A stretch of DNA of 16,303 bases from Pseudogracilibacillus sp037892545. GTDB lineage: Bacteria > Bacillota > Bacilli > Bacillales > Amphibacillaceae. Shown here piece by piece: positions 7,028-13,056 of the stretch (the stretch's first letter is position 1; each line of letters begins with the position of its first letter). The stretch is taken from positions 1 through 16,303 of the forward strand of contig NZ_JBBKBG010000043.1 of the NCBI RefSeq assembly GCF_037892545.1, in the 5' to 3' direction. Below the pieces are notes generated by a model, which worked only from the letters and a program-made list of their open reading frames with translations, was not told the DNA's origin and made no database searches. Position numbers and translations under genes: made by a program.

Positions 7028-8545
7028 TTAGAAAAAGCCTTGTTTTTGTTCGCTATAGCTAACAAGTAGGTTTTTCGTTTGTTGATAATGACTTAACATC
7101 ATTAGATGTGTTTCACGCCCAATACCGGAACTCTTATAGCCACCGAATGCAGCGTGTGCTGGATATGCGTGATAACAATTTGTCCAAACACGCCCAGCTT
7201 GAATATTGCGACCGAAGCGGTAAGCGCTATTTGCTTCCCGTGACCAAACACCAGCACCTAAACCATATAATGTGTCATTGGCAATGTCGAGTGCTTCTTC
7301 TTCATCTTTGAATGTTGTAACGGAAACAACTGGTCCGAATATTTCCTCTTGGAAAATACGCATTTTATTATTTCCTTTGAAAACGGTCGGTTTAATATAA
7401 TACCCGTTCTCAAAGCCTGCGATTTTATTTTCCTCCCCACCAATTAAACATGTTGCACCTTCTTGTTTTCCGATATCTAAATAAGATTTAATTTTTTCTA
7501 GTTGCTCGGTAGAAGCTTGTGCTCCCATCATTGTTTCCGTATCGAGTGGATTGCCTGTTTTTATTTGTGCCACCCGTTTTAATGCGCGCTCCATAAATTC
7601 CTCATAAATAGCTTCATCGATTAGAGCACGAGATGGACAGGTACATACTTCACCTTGGTTTAAAGCGAAAAGGACAAACCCTTCAATTGCCTTATCTAAA
7701 AAGTCGTCATCTTTGTCCATCACATTTTTCATGAAAATATTTGGTGATTTTCCACCTAATTCCAATGTGACAGGGATGATATTCTCAGATGCGTATTGCA
7801 TAATGAGTCGCCCAGTTGTCGTTTCACCTGTAAAAGCAATTTTAGCAATACGTGGACTTGATGCTAACGGTTTTCCTGCTTCCACTCCAAAACCATTAAC
7901 GACATTTAAAACCCCTTTTGGTAATAGGTCCCCAATTAATTCCATTAAAATGAGAATCGATGCAGGGGTTTGTTCTGCTGGTTTTAATACGATACAGTTA
8001 CCAGCTGCCAATGCTGGTGCAATTTTCCACGTAGCCATTAAAAGAGGAAAGTTCCAAGGGATAATCTGACCAACTACTCCTAATGGCTCATGAAAGTGAT
8101 ATGCGACTGTATCGTCGTCGATTTGGCTTAATGTACCTTCTTGGGCACGAATTGCTCCAGCGAAGTAACGGAAATGATCAATGGCAAGTGGGATGTCTGC
8201 ATTCAATGTCTCTCTTACAGCTTTTCCGTTATCCCATGTTTCCGCTACTGCTAACTTTTCTAAATTCTCTTCCATTCGGTCCGCAATTTTATTTAAAATT
8301 GCAGCACGTTCTGCTGGTGACGTTTTTCCCCAGGCATCCTTCGCTGCATGCGCAGCATCTAGTGCAATATCAATATCTTCTTTCGTTGAACGGGCTACTT
8401 CACAAAATACTTCCCCTGTCACAGGTGTCACATTTTCAAAATATTGATTATGTGTGGGAGCCACCCACTCTCCATTTATATAGTTATCGTATTTTGTTTT
8501 AAATGTAACTAGTGCGTTTGGTTTTCCAGGTTGTTCATATATCAT
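7028..8545 (-). CDS. NAD-dependent aldehyde dehydrogenase, ExaC/AcoD-like
   Basis: A 505-residue ALDH predicted to oxidise acetaldehyde or other short aldehydes to acids. It resembles ExaC/AcoD-type acetaldehyde dehydrogenases in the N-terminal block (YxxPG then FKTKYDNYINGEW), in ETWDNGKAVRETLNADIPLAIDHFRYFAG and in LNQGEVCTCPSRALI. Catalytic residues are Cys301, Glu262 (LELGGKSPN) and Asn165 (PWNFP); Lys188 lies in the cofactor site (LKPAEQTP). Length is normal. GAGGG sits 7 bp before the ATG. It lies 75 bp downstream of adh on the same strand with no sigma-54 promoter between, so it is probably co-transcribed from the adh promoter. Together the two genes convert alcohol to aldehyde to acid with NADH formed at each step. 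Confidence 0.92.
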   Translation of the reverse strand: MIYEQPGKPNALVTFKTKYDNYINGEWVAPTHNQYFENVTPVTGEVFCEVARSTKEDIDIALDAAHAAKDAWGKTSPAERAAILNKIADRMEENLEKLAVAETWDNGKAVRETLNADIPLAIDHFRYFAGAIRAQEGTLSQIDDDTVAYHFHEPLGVVGQIIPWNFPLLMATWKIAPALAAGNCIVLKPAEQTPASILILMELIGDLLPKGVLNVVNGFGVEAGKPLASSPRIAKIAFTGETTTGRLIMQYASENIIPVTLELGGKSPNIFMKNVMDKDDDFLDKAIEGFVLFALNQGEVCTCPSRALIDEAIYEEFMERALKRVAQIKTGNPLDTETMMGAQASTEQLEKIKSYLDIGKQEGATCLIGGEENKIAGFENGYYIKPTVFKGNNKMRIFQEEIFGPVVSVTTFKDEEEALDIANDTLYGLGAGVWSREANSAYRFGRNIQAGRVWTNCYHAYPAHAAFGGYKSSGIGRETHLMMLSHYQQTKNLLVSYSEQKQGFF

Positions 8546-8599
8546 TATGTTTCCCTCATTTCTATTTTTCCGTAGAACCGTAAAAAGTATTAAATGATG

Positions 8600-8619
8600 A
8601 TCATTTTAATAGGTGGATA
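8600..8619. repeat. Short palindrome in the adh-aldehyde dehydrogenase gap
   Basis: AAATGATGATCATTT is a 7+1+7 palindrome in the 75-bp gap between adh and the aldehyde dehydrogenase gene. The loop is too small and the T run too weak for a convincing terminator. It may be an mRNA processing or stability element, or chance in AT-rich DNA. Confidence 0.3.
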
Positions 8620-8620
8620 A

Positions 8621-9634
8621 CTAAAACTCTATGACAACTCGCCCGTTAATTTCACCTTTTTCCATTCTGTCAAATATATCGTTAATATCATCTAATTTTC
8701 CAGTTGCTACGATTGCTTTTACCTTTCCATCAGCTGCAAACTGTAATGCTTCTTGCATATCTTTTCTCGTACCAACGATAGAACCTTTTACACTGACACC
8801 ATTTAACACCGTATCAAAAATAGGTACTGGAATAGAATCATTCGGTAATCCGACAAGGACCACTGATCCACCACGTTTCACAGAATGGTATGCTTGTTCA
8901 AACGCTACTTTTGTAACAGCGACACTAATCGATGCTTGCACACCGTTTCCAGTTTTTTCTTTAATTGCTTCAACTGGATCTGTTTTCATGCCATTGACTG
9001 TAAAATCAGCGCCTAATTTTGTTGCAAGTTCTAATTTTTCATCATGAATATCTACTGCAATCACTTTAAAGCCCATGGCAACTGCATATTGCAATGCGAC
9101 ATGTCCTAAACCACCGATTCCATAAATTGCTACCCAATCTCCAGGTTTAGCACCAGATACTTTTAATGCTTTATAAGTTGTTACGCCAGCACATAAAATC
9201 GGGGCGATTTCGATCGGGTCTACCCCATCAGGGATACGTGCAACATAATCAGCTGGTGCAACACAATATTCGGCAAATGCTCCATCTGCGGAATACCCTC
9301 CATTTAATTGATCCATGCATAATGTTTCTTGGCCTGCTAAACAATACTCACATTCGCCACAAGCCTTAAATAACCAAGGGATTCCGACTCTATCTCCAAT
9401 TTTTAATGATGTAACTCCTTCACCGACTTTATCTACAAGTCCAACACCTTCATGTCCAGGAATTACAGGGAGTTTCGGTTTTACTGGCCAGTCTCCATGT
9501 GCCGCGTGTAAATCTGTATGACAAACACCACAAGCTTCCATTTTGATCAGTACTTCACCGTGACCAGGTGTTGGAATATCAACATCCTTCACTTCTAACT
9601 TTTGTTTAAACTGATGAACGACTGCTGCTTTCAT
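8621..9634 (-). CDS. adhA: Zinc-dependent alcohol dehydrogenase, AdhA/ADH-T type
   Basis: A 337-residue medium-chain NAD-dependent alcohol dehydrogenase, very like the thermophilic-bacillus ADH-T/ADH-HT group (same length; shared CGVCHTDLHAAHGDWP and YGIGGLGHVA blocks). Catalytic zinc ligands are Cys38, His61-Glu62 (PGHEG) and Cys148. Structural zinc ligands are Cys92, Cys95, Cys98 and Cys106. The NAD fold has GIGGLG (172-177), with Asp195 at the end of the second strand favouring NAD over NADP. AGGAGG lies 8 bp before the ATG. Expression is likely inducible through the sigma-54 promoter at 9691-9710 and catabolite-controlled through the cre site at 9727-9740. It is the first gene of the adh-aldehyde dehydrogenase operon and is divergent from cstR. 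Ethanol and short primary alcohols are the likely substrates. Confidence 0.93.
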   Translation of the reverse strand: MKAAVVHQFKQKLEVKDVDIPTPGHGEVLIKMEACGVCHTDLHAAHGDWPVKPKLPVIPGHEGVGLVDKVGEGVTSLKIGDRVGIPWLFKACGECEYCLAGQETLCMDQLNGGYSADGAFAEYCVAPADYVARIPDGVDPIEIAPILCAGVTTYKALKVSGAKPGDWVAIYGIGGLGHVALQYAVAMGFKVIAVDIHDEKLELATKLGADFTVNGMKTDPVEAIKEKTGNGVQASISVAVTKVAFEQAYHSVKRGGSVVLVGLPNDSIPVPIFDTVLNGVSVKGSIVGTRKDMQEALQFAADGKVKAIVATGKLDDINDIFDRMEKGEINGRVVIEF

Positions 9635-9663
9635 TTCCTATTCCTCCTAAAAATATATTTTTT

Positions 9664-9680
9664 GAATAAAATGTTTATTC
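9664..9680. repeat. Small hairpin at the 5' end of the adh leader
   Basis: GAATAAA (9664-9670) pairs with TTTATTC (9674-9680) around a three-base loop. The predicted sigma-54 transcript would start at about 9682, so this hairpin would lie at its extreme 5' end, where such stems can stabilise mRNA. It is AT-rich and may be chance. Confidence 0.3.
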
Positions 9681-9690
9681 GCTAATTATA

Positions 9691-9710
9691 TATGCAAGTT
9701 CCGTGCCAAA
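9691..9710 (-). promoter_or_regulatory. Sigma-54 (SigL) -24/-12 promoter of adh
   Basis: Read on the minus strand, TGGCACGGAACTTGCATA matches the sigma-54 consensus TGGCACG-N4-TTGCW throughout. The invariant GG (9707-9706) and GC (9695-9694) are exactly 10 bp apart. The start point would be near 9682, about 48 bp before the adh ATG. This is the strongest regulatory signal in the window. It requires an NtrC-type activator, and one is encoded at 5557-6987. Confidence 0.88.
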
Positions 9711-9726
9711 TGATGTAAGCGCTCTA

Positions 9727-9740
9727 TGTATGCGTTTACA
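9727..9740. promoter_or_regulatory. CcpA cre-like site in the adh upstream region
   Basis: TGTATGCGTTTACA differs from the ideal cre TGTAAGCGTTTACA at one base. It lies 20 bp upstream of the -24 element of adh, between that promoter and the putative activator palindrome. CcpA bound there could block activator looping. SigL promoters under CcpA control are known in Bacillus, for example the acetoin and levanase operons. Confidence 0.6.
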
Positions 9741-9779
9741 ATTATCGTTTTTATCCGTTTGACAAAAAAATGATAAAAC

Positions 9780-9795
9780 TGCCGTAATTTCGGCA
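9780..9795. promoter_or_regulatory. Palindrome, candidate enhancer site for the NtrC-type regulator
   Basis: TGCCGTAATTTCGGCA is a 16-bp palindrome with one mismatched pair. It is centred about 105 bp upstream of the predicted adh start, the normal place for an upstream activating sequence of an NtrC-family protein. Assignment to the 5557-6987 regulator is inference from position and symmetry. Confidence 0.5.
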
Positions 9796-9826
9796 TGATT
9801 GGACGGAAGTTTGTTAAAATTATTCG

Positions 9827-9855
9827 TTGACATCATACCTGTAAGGGTATAAACT
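9827..9855 (+). promoter_or_regulatory. Promoter of cstR-rhodanese with CstR operator in the spacer
   Basis: TTGACA (9827-9832) and TAAACT (9850-9855) are 17 bp apart, a good sigma-A promoter. The spacer holds ATACC-N6-GGTAT (9835-9850, ATACCTGTAAGGGTAT), the typical CsoR/CstR-family operator shape. A repressor bound there would cover the promoter, giving autoregulation of cstR and induction by persulfide. Confidence 0.72.
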
Positions 9856-9895
9856 GAATGTAGTATATAAAATAGAGAAGAAGGGGGAGCATAAC

Positions 9896-10159
9896 GTGGA
9901 GTATGATCAAAAGGTAATAAACAGAATGAAACGAATTGAAGGACAAGTGAAAGGCATCATTAAAATGATGGAAGAAAATAAAGATTGTAAGGATGTAATT
10001 ACACAGTTATCTGCTTCTCGCTCAGCGATTGATCGTGTTATAGGTGTTATTGTAAGTGCGAATCTTATTGAATGTATTCAAAACCTGGATGAATTAGAAG
10101 ATAGAACAGAAGAAGATGTTGTGCAAGAAGCAGTAAATTTATTAGTGAAAAGTAGATAA
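9896..10159 (+). CDS. cstR: CstR-type persulfide-sensing repressor (CsoR family)
   Basis: An 87-residue all-helical CsoR-family repressor, with the family helix INRMKRIEGQVKGIIKMME at the N-terminus. Cys31 and Cys60 sit where CstR of Staphylococcus has its two reactive cysteines. The residue four before Cys60, a copper-ligand His in CsoR, is Asn56. This argues against copper sensing and for sensing of persulfide or polysulfide by cysteine chemistry. The start is GTG, with GGGGGAG 6 bp upstream. The rhodanese gene follows 22 bp later, which supports the sulfur role. A matching operator lies in its own promoter. It is divergent from adh; binding at 9835-9850 lies about 150 bp from the adh promoter, so direct control of adh seems unlikely. 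A CsoR-family regulator of another thiol-reactive signal is the main alternative. Confidence 0.83.
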   Translation: MEYDQKVINRMKRIEGQVKGIIKMMEENKDCKDVITQLSASRSAIDRVIGVIVSANLIECIQNLDELEDRTEEDVVQEAVNLLVKSR

Positions 10160-10181
10160 AGGAACAGAAAGGAAGTTTTAA

Positions 10182-10478
10182 ATGAATGAGATGACAGCAG
10201 CACAATTAGAAGAAAAAATGAACGCTGGGGAAACACTTCATATTGTAGATGTTCGAGAATTAGATGAAGTAGCAAACGGTATGGTGCCCGGTGCAATAAA
10301 CATACCTTTGAGTGAATTTGCTGATAGGTATACAGAACTGGAGAAAGAAAAGGAATATATTTTAATTTGTGCGGCTGGGGGACGTAGTGCGAAGGCACAA
10401 ATGTTTTTAGAAGCACAAGGATATCATTGTATAAACATGGTGGATGGAATGAATGGCTGGACTGGAGAACTAAAATAA
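10182..10478 (+). CDS. Single-domain rhodanese-like sulfurtransferase
   Basis: A 98-residue cytoplasmic rhodanese domain. It has HIVDVRELDEVANGMVPGAINIP (20-42) and the active-site loop CAAGGRSAKA with catalytic Cys63, and ends in the usual GMNGWTGEL. Such proteins carry sulfane sulfur as a Cys persulfide and pass it to thiols, cyanide or sulfite. With the CstR-type repressor upstream, the likely role is handling reactive sulfur species. The operon is minimal: no persulfide dioxygenase, sulfide:quinone reductase or TauE-type exporter is present in the window. The RBS AAAGGAAG lies 6 bp before the ATG, and the operon ends at the hairpin at 10494-10540. Confidence 0.88.
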   Translation: MNEMTAAQLEEKMNAGETLHIVDVRELDEVANGMVPGAINIPLSEFADRYTELEKEKEYILICAAGGRSAKAQMFLEAQGYHCINMVDGMNGWTGELK

Positions 10479-10493
10479 CAAGTTATCATATAG

Positions 10494-10540
10494 AAAAGCG
10501 GCTAAACACATTATTACAAATTGTGTTTAGCCGCTTTTTT
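10494..10540. terminator. Bidirectional terminator between rhodanese and ectC
   Basis: A 17-bp perfect stem (10494-10510 and 10522-10538; core AGCGGCTAAACACA and its complement) has an 11-base loop. It is flanked by A's on the left and T's on the right. It lies 15 bp after the rhodanese stop and just beyond the ectC stop on the other strand, so it serves both convergent operons. Confidence 0.93.
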
Positions 10541-10545
10541 GTAAA

Positions 10546-10935
10546 TTAATCCTCTAATAACGGATATACTCCGTCTTCATCATGTGTTTCCGTTCCAACT
10601 AATGGTGGGTTAAATACGCAAATAAGGCGCATGTCTTCTTTCCCACCACGTAAATAATGTTCATCATTATCATTTAATGCATACATTGTTCCATCTGTAA
10701 TAGGGTACACTTTTCCATCTTTAATGGTTTCAATTTCCCCATCCCCACTGACACAGTATACTGCTTCAAGGTGGTTTTTATAATGGATATGTGTTTCTGT
10801 TCCAGCATAAATGATGGTTTCATGGAATGAGAATCCCATTTTATCATCTTTTAATAATAATCTTCTACTAGACCAAGTATCAGCTTTTACTTCTTTTTCT
10901 GTATCTAGAATGTCTTTTAAATGTCTTACGATCAT
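10546..10935 (-). CDS. ectC: L-ectoine synthase
   Basis: A 129-residue cupin enzyme that closes N-gamma-acetyl-diaminobutyrate to ectoine, the last step of compatible-solute synthesis in the cytoplasm. It has the family N-terminus MIVRHLKDIL and the cupin strands HIHYKNHLEAVYCVSGDGEIE and MYALNDNDEHYLRGG. The expected iron ligands are Glu57, Tyr85 and His93, corresponding to Glu57, Tyr84 and His92 described for the Paenibacillus enzyme with one inserted residue. Full length for the family. AGGAGG lies 9 bp before the ATG, and the ATG is 13 bp after the ectB stop. It is the last gene of ectABC; no ectD hydroxylase or dedicated aspartokinase gene follows. Confidence 0.96.
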   Translation of the reverse strand: MIVRHLKDILDTEKEVKADTWSSRRLLLKDDKMGFSFHETIIYAGTETHIHYKNHLEAVYCVSGDGEIETIKDGKVYPITDGTMYALNDNDEHYLRGGKEDMRLICVFNPPLVGTETHDEDGVYPLLED

Positions 10936-10948
10936 GTTTCATTTCCTC

Positions 10949-12232
10949 CTACAGTTCTTCTACGATTGATTGTATACTATTTTCGATTATTTGAAATCCT
11001 TTTTTAAGTCCTTCTTCATCGATCATTAAAGGTGGTAAAAACTTGAATACTTCATCTTTTGGACCAGATGTTTCCATTAATAATCCTTGTTCAAAAGAAG
11101 CAGCACAAATTTTTTCTGCGACACCATCGACATGACATGCAACACCTTGCATTAAACCACGTCCACGAGTTTCACCTTTAATTTCTGGGTATTTCTGCAC
11201 CATTTCTGTTGTGAAAGCTTCAATTAAAGCTGCTTTTTTATCAATTTCATCTGAAAAGTGATCGTTTTCCCAATAAGTGAGTGCCTCTGTTGCTGCGATA
11301 AAAGCTAAGTTGTTTCCACGGAATGTTCCGTTATGCTCACCTGGTGCCCAAATATCTAACTCTTTTTTGAATAAGGTAATCGCCATTGGCAATCCATATC
11401 CACCAATTGATTTGGATAAACAAACGATATCTGGCGTAATACCAGCACGTTCAAAACTGAAAAATGTACCTGTACGTCCACAACCAGCTTGAATATCATC
11501 GACAATTAGCAATATTTCGAATTTTCTTGCTATACTTTCGATACCTCTTAACCATTCGTCACTTGCGGCGTTAATTCCACCTTCTCCTTGTACTGTTTCA
11601 ACAATAATGGCAGCTGGAAGGTCTACACCACTACTTGTATTATTTAAATAACTTTCAATTAATGAAAGTGAATCTGTATTTTCATCATATGCATCAAAAG
11701 GCATGGATACCGTATTTGTTAATGGAATACCAGCACCTTTACGTTTTGCCTGATTCCCAGTAATTGCGAGTGAACCGATTGTCATTCCATGAAAAGCGTT
11801 CGTAAAACTCATAATATTTGTTCTGCCTGTCGCTTTTCTCGCTAATTTTAACGCACTTTCTACTGCGTTTGTTCCAGTTGGACCTGGGAACATCACTTTA
11901 TAATCTAAGTTTCTCGGTGCTAGAATCACATCATGGAACTTTTGTAAAAATGTTCCACGAGCCTCTGTCGCCATATCTAAACTGTGAGTAATTGCATCAC
12001 TCGTAATATACTCAACTAGTTTATCTTTCATTTGTTCATTATTATGTCCGTAGTTTAATGTTCCAGCTCCAGCGAAAAAGTCGATATATTCGTTTCCGTC
12101 TACATCCCATAATTTATACCCTTTCGCTTTTTTAAATACAGTTGGAAAACTACGGCTGTAACTCCTTACCTCTGATTCATATGTTTCAAAAGTTTTCATT
12201 GTCACTTTGGAATCTTCCATTGTGATTGTCAT
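10949..12232 (-). CDS. ectB: Diaminobutyrate-2-oxoglutarate transaminase
   Basis: A 427-residue class-III PLP aminotransferase that converts aspartate semialdehyde plus glutamate to 2,4-diaminobutyrate, the first ectoine-specific step. It has the EctB block YESEVRSYSRSFPTVF followed by DFFAGAGTLNYGHNN. The PLP-phosphate region is GPTGTNAVE, the PLP-ring Asp245 is in VDDIQAG, and the Schiff-base Lys274 is in CLSKSIGG. Length is normal. The ATG at 12232 has GGAGG 11 bp upstream, a rather long gap; later in-frame ATGs (for example before KTFETYES at about 12199) have poorer sites, so the exact start is uncertain. It lies 23 bp after ectA and 13 bp before ectC, so it is clearly one operon. Confidence 0.96.
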   Translation of the reverse strand: MTITMEDSKVTMKTFETYESEVRSYSRSFPTVFKKAKGYKLWDVDGNEYIDFFAGAGTLNYGHNNEQMKDKLVEYITSDAITHSLDMATEARGTFLQKFHDVILAPRNLDYKVMFPGPTGTNAVESALKLARKATGRTNIMSFTNAFHGMTIGSLAITGNQAKRKGAGIPLTNTVSMPFDAYDENTDSLSLIESYLNNTSSGVDLPAAIIVETVQGEGGINAASDEWLRGIESIARKFEILLIVDDIQAGCGRTGTFFSFERAGITPDIVCLSKSIGGYGLPMAITLFKKELDIWAPGEHNGTFRGNNLAFIAATEALTYWENDHFSDEIDKKAALIEAFTTEMVQKYPEIKGETRGRGLMQGVACHVDGVAEKICAASFEQGLLMETSGPKDEVFKFLPPLMIDEEGLKKGFQIIENSIQSIVEEL

Positions 12233-12255
12233 TAATATTTAATCCTCCATCATTT

Positions 12256-12699
12256 TTATTGAATTGGTCCAATACGGTACGTCAATTCTTTTTCGTGATC
12301 ATCTGTTGGGAATTGTTCTTCCGTAAAACAGTCAAAAATAGCGCAATTTGCACGATATTTTTTTGCCATTCCTCTGAATAAACTACTTGAAGGAATGTTT
12401 GACGGTGTAACGGTTGCTTCCAAATACTTCACGTCTTCTGTTTCTTTTAATTGGCTTAAAATTCGATGAATTAGTTTTGTTGCCAATCCGTTCCCGCGAT
12501 ATGTTGAATCAACGGCAACTTGCCAAACGAAAAAAGTGTCTGGAGCTTCAGGCTGAATAAATCCTGAAACAAAACCGATAATCTCTCCATCTTCTGTCTC
12601 TGCAACGATCGACGTATTAGAGAAAAATTTACTCCACATTAAATAACTGTACGGAGAGTTTACATCTAATACTTTCGATTCTTCTACAATGCGAAACAT
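12256..12699 (-). CDS. ectA: Diaminobutyrate acetyltransferase (ATG-bounded part)
   Basis: A GNAT-fold acetyltransferase that makes N-gamma-acetyl-diaminobutyrate from diaminobutyrate and acetyl-CoA. It has LDVNSPYSYLMWSKFF, FVSGFIQPEAPDTFFVWQVAVD, the acetyl-CoA loop RGNGLA and YLEATVTPSNIPSS, all typical of EctA. The span given runs from the first ATG, 147 residues, which is shorter than usual (about 160-190) and lacks the first GNAT strand. The same frame stays open for 32 more codons upstream, to a TGA at 12798-12796. Those codons encode LKSGELVHFRNPTEDDGSE, which looks like the missing N-terminus. No good ribosome site precedes the 12699 ATG, so the true start is probably 12789 or 12795. 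First gene of ectABC. Confidence 0.93.
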   Translation of the reverse strand: MFRIVEESKVLDVNSPYSYLMWSKFFSNTSIVAETEDGEIIGFVSGFIQPEAPDTFFVWQVAVDSTYRGNGLATKLIHRILSQLKETEDVKYLEATVTPSNIPSSSLFRGMAKKYRANCAIFDCFTEEQFPTDDHEKELTYRIGPIQ

Positions 12700-12795
12700 T
12701 TCACTTCCATCGTCTTCTGTCGGGTTTCTAAAATGAACTAATTCACCACTTTTTAACTCAATAGCCGTTTCTTTTGTTAAAGTACTAACGGCAAT
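12700..12795 (-). other. ectA: In-frame N-terminal extension of ectA without a usual start codon
   Basis: Reading upstream of the 12699 ATG, the codons remain open to ATT at 12795, right after an in-frame TGA. They contain no ATG, GTG, TTG or CTG. They encode TLTKETAIELKSGELVHF, then RNPTEDDGSE, as expected for the start of EctA. AGGAGGTGA (12804-12796) is a nine-base anti-Shine-Dalgarno match. From AGGAGG, the ATT at 12795 is 3 bp away (too close) and a GTT at 12789 is 9 bp away (ideal spacing, abnormal codon). Either initiation is non-canonical, or one base is mutated or misread. Confidence 0.65.
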
Positions 12796-12822
12796 TCACC
12801 TCCTATGAAATCTACACTATTA

Positions 12823-12851
12823 ATCGTAACGATAGCAAAAAAAGTTTGCAA
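12823..12851 (-). promoter_or_regulatory. Probable sigma-A promoter of ectABC
   Basis: On the minus strand TTGCAA (12851-12846) and TACGAT (12828-12823) are 17 bp apart, about 20 bp before the ectA Shine-Dalgarno. The -35 lies inside the palindrome GTTTGCAAAC (12844-12853), and the -10 is part of ATCGTAACGAT (12823-12833), a 5+1+5 palindrome. The boxes are moderate, as expected for a regulated promoter. Confidence 0.5.
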
Positions 12852-12862
12852 ACCTCTCTCAT

Positions 12863-12879
12863 CGTCATATTACGTCATA
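12863..12879. repeat. Direct repeat pair upstream of the ect promoter
   Basis: CGTCATA occurs at 12863-12869 and again at 12873-12879, a 10-bp period, about one helical turn. It lies 12-28 bp upstream of the predicted -35 of ectABC. This spacing suits a dimeric activator such as an OmpR-type regulator, but the binding protein is unknown. I see nothing assignable in the rest of 12880-12975. Confidence 0.4.
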
Positions 12880-12975
12880 GTTTTTGTTAAGTATTGTTCA
12901 GCGTAAATTTTTATATGTTTTTCTATGAATCTCTTTAAAATGGTCTTGTTTCTTCCGTTATCGTCGAGTTTTATG

Positions 12976-12989
12976 TGAAAACGCTTTAT
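12976..12989. promoter_or_regulatory. Possible CcpA cre site upstream of fadH
   Basis: TGAAAACGCTTTAT fits the cre core TGWNANCGNTNW, with the last two bases different from CA. It ends 8 bp before the -35 at 12997. It is weaker than the adh site. Catabolite control of fatty-acid degradation is reasonable in Bacillaceae. Confidence 0.35.
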
Positions 12990-12996
12990 TTACTAC

Positions 12997-13024
12997 TTGC
13001 ATATACAATTTAATTTGATAAAAT
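12997..13024 (+). promoter_or_regulatory. Promoter of the fadH-penicillin acylase operon
   Basis: TTGCAT (12997-13002) and TAAAAT (13019-13024) are 16 bp apart, with a TG one base before the -10 (TGATAAAAT, extended -10). Transcription should start near 13031, just before the FadR box. Confidence 0.6.
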
Positions 13025-13038
13025 TGATACATAGATAG

Positions 13039-13056
13039 TGAATGATTATTCATTTT
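13039..13056. promoter_or_regulatory. FadR-type operator of fadH
   Basis: TGAATGATTATTCATTTT matches the Bacillus FadR consensus TGAATGAMTANTCATTCR at 15 of 18 positions, and its core TGAATGA-N3-TTCATT is palindromic. It lies at about +8 to +25 of the predicted transcript, a typical repressor position. fadH belongs to the FadR regulon in B. subtilis. The overlapping ATG at 13042 is therefore operator DNA, not a start codon. Confidence 0.75.

Noticed and set aside
8083..8502. Plus-strand open frame of 139 codons inside the aldehyde dehydrogenase gene
   Set aside because: It is a shadow of a strongly conserved enzyme on the other strand; no ribosome site and no recognisable protein features.
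9755..9780. TTGACA near 9759 as a second promoter for cstR
   Set aside because: No acceptable -10 lies 16-18 bp downstream, and the TTGACA at 9827 has correct spacing and the operator.
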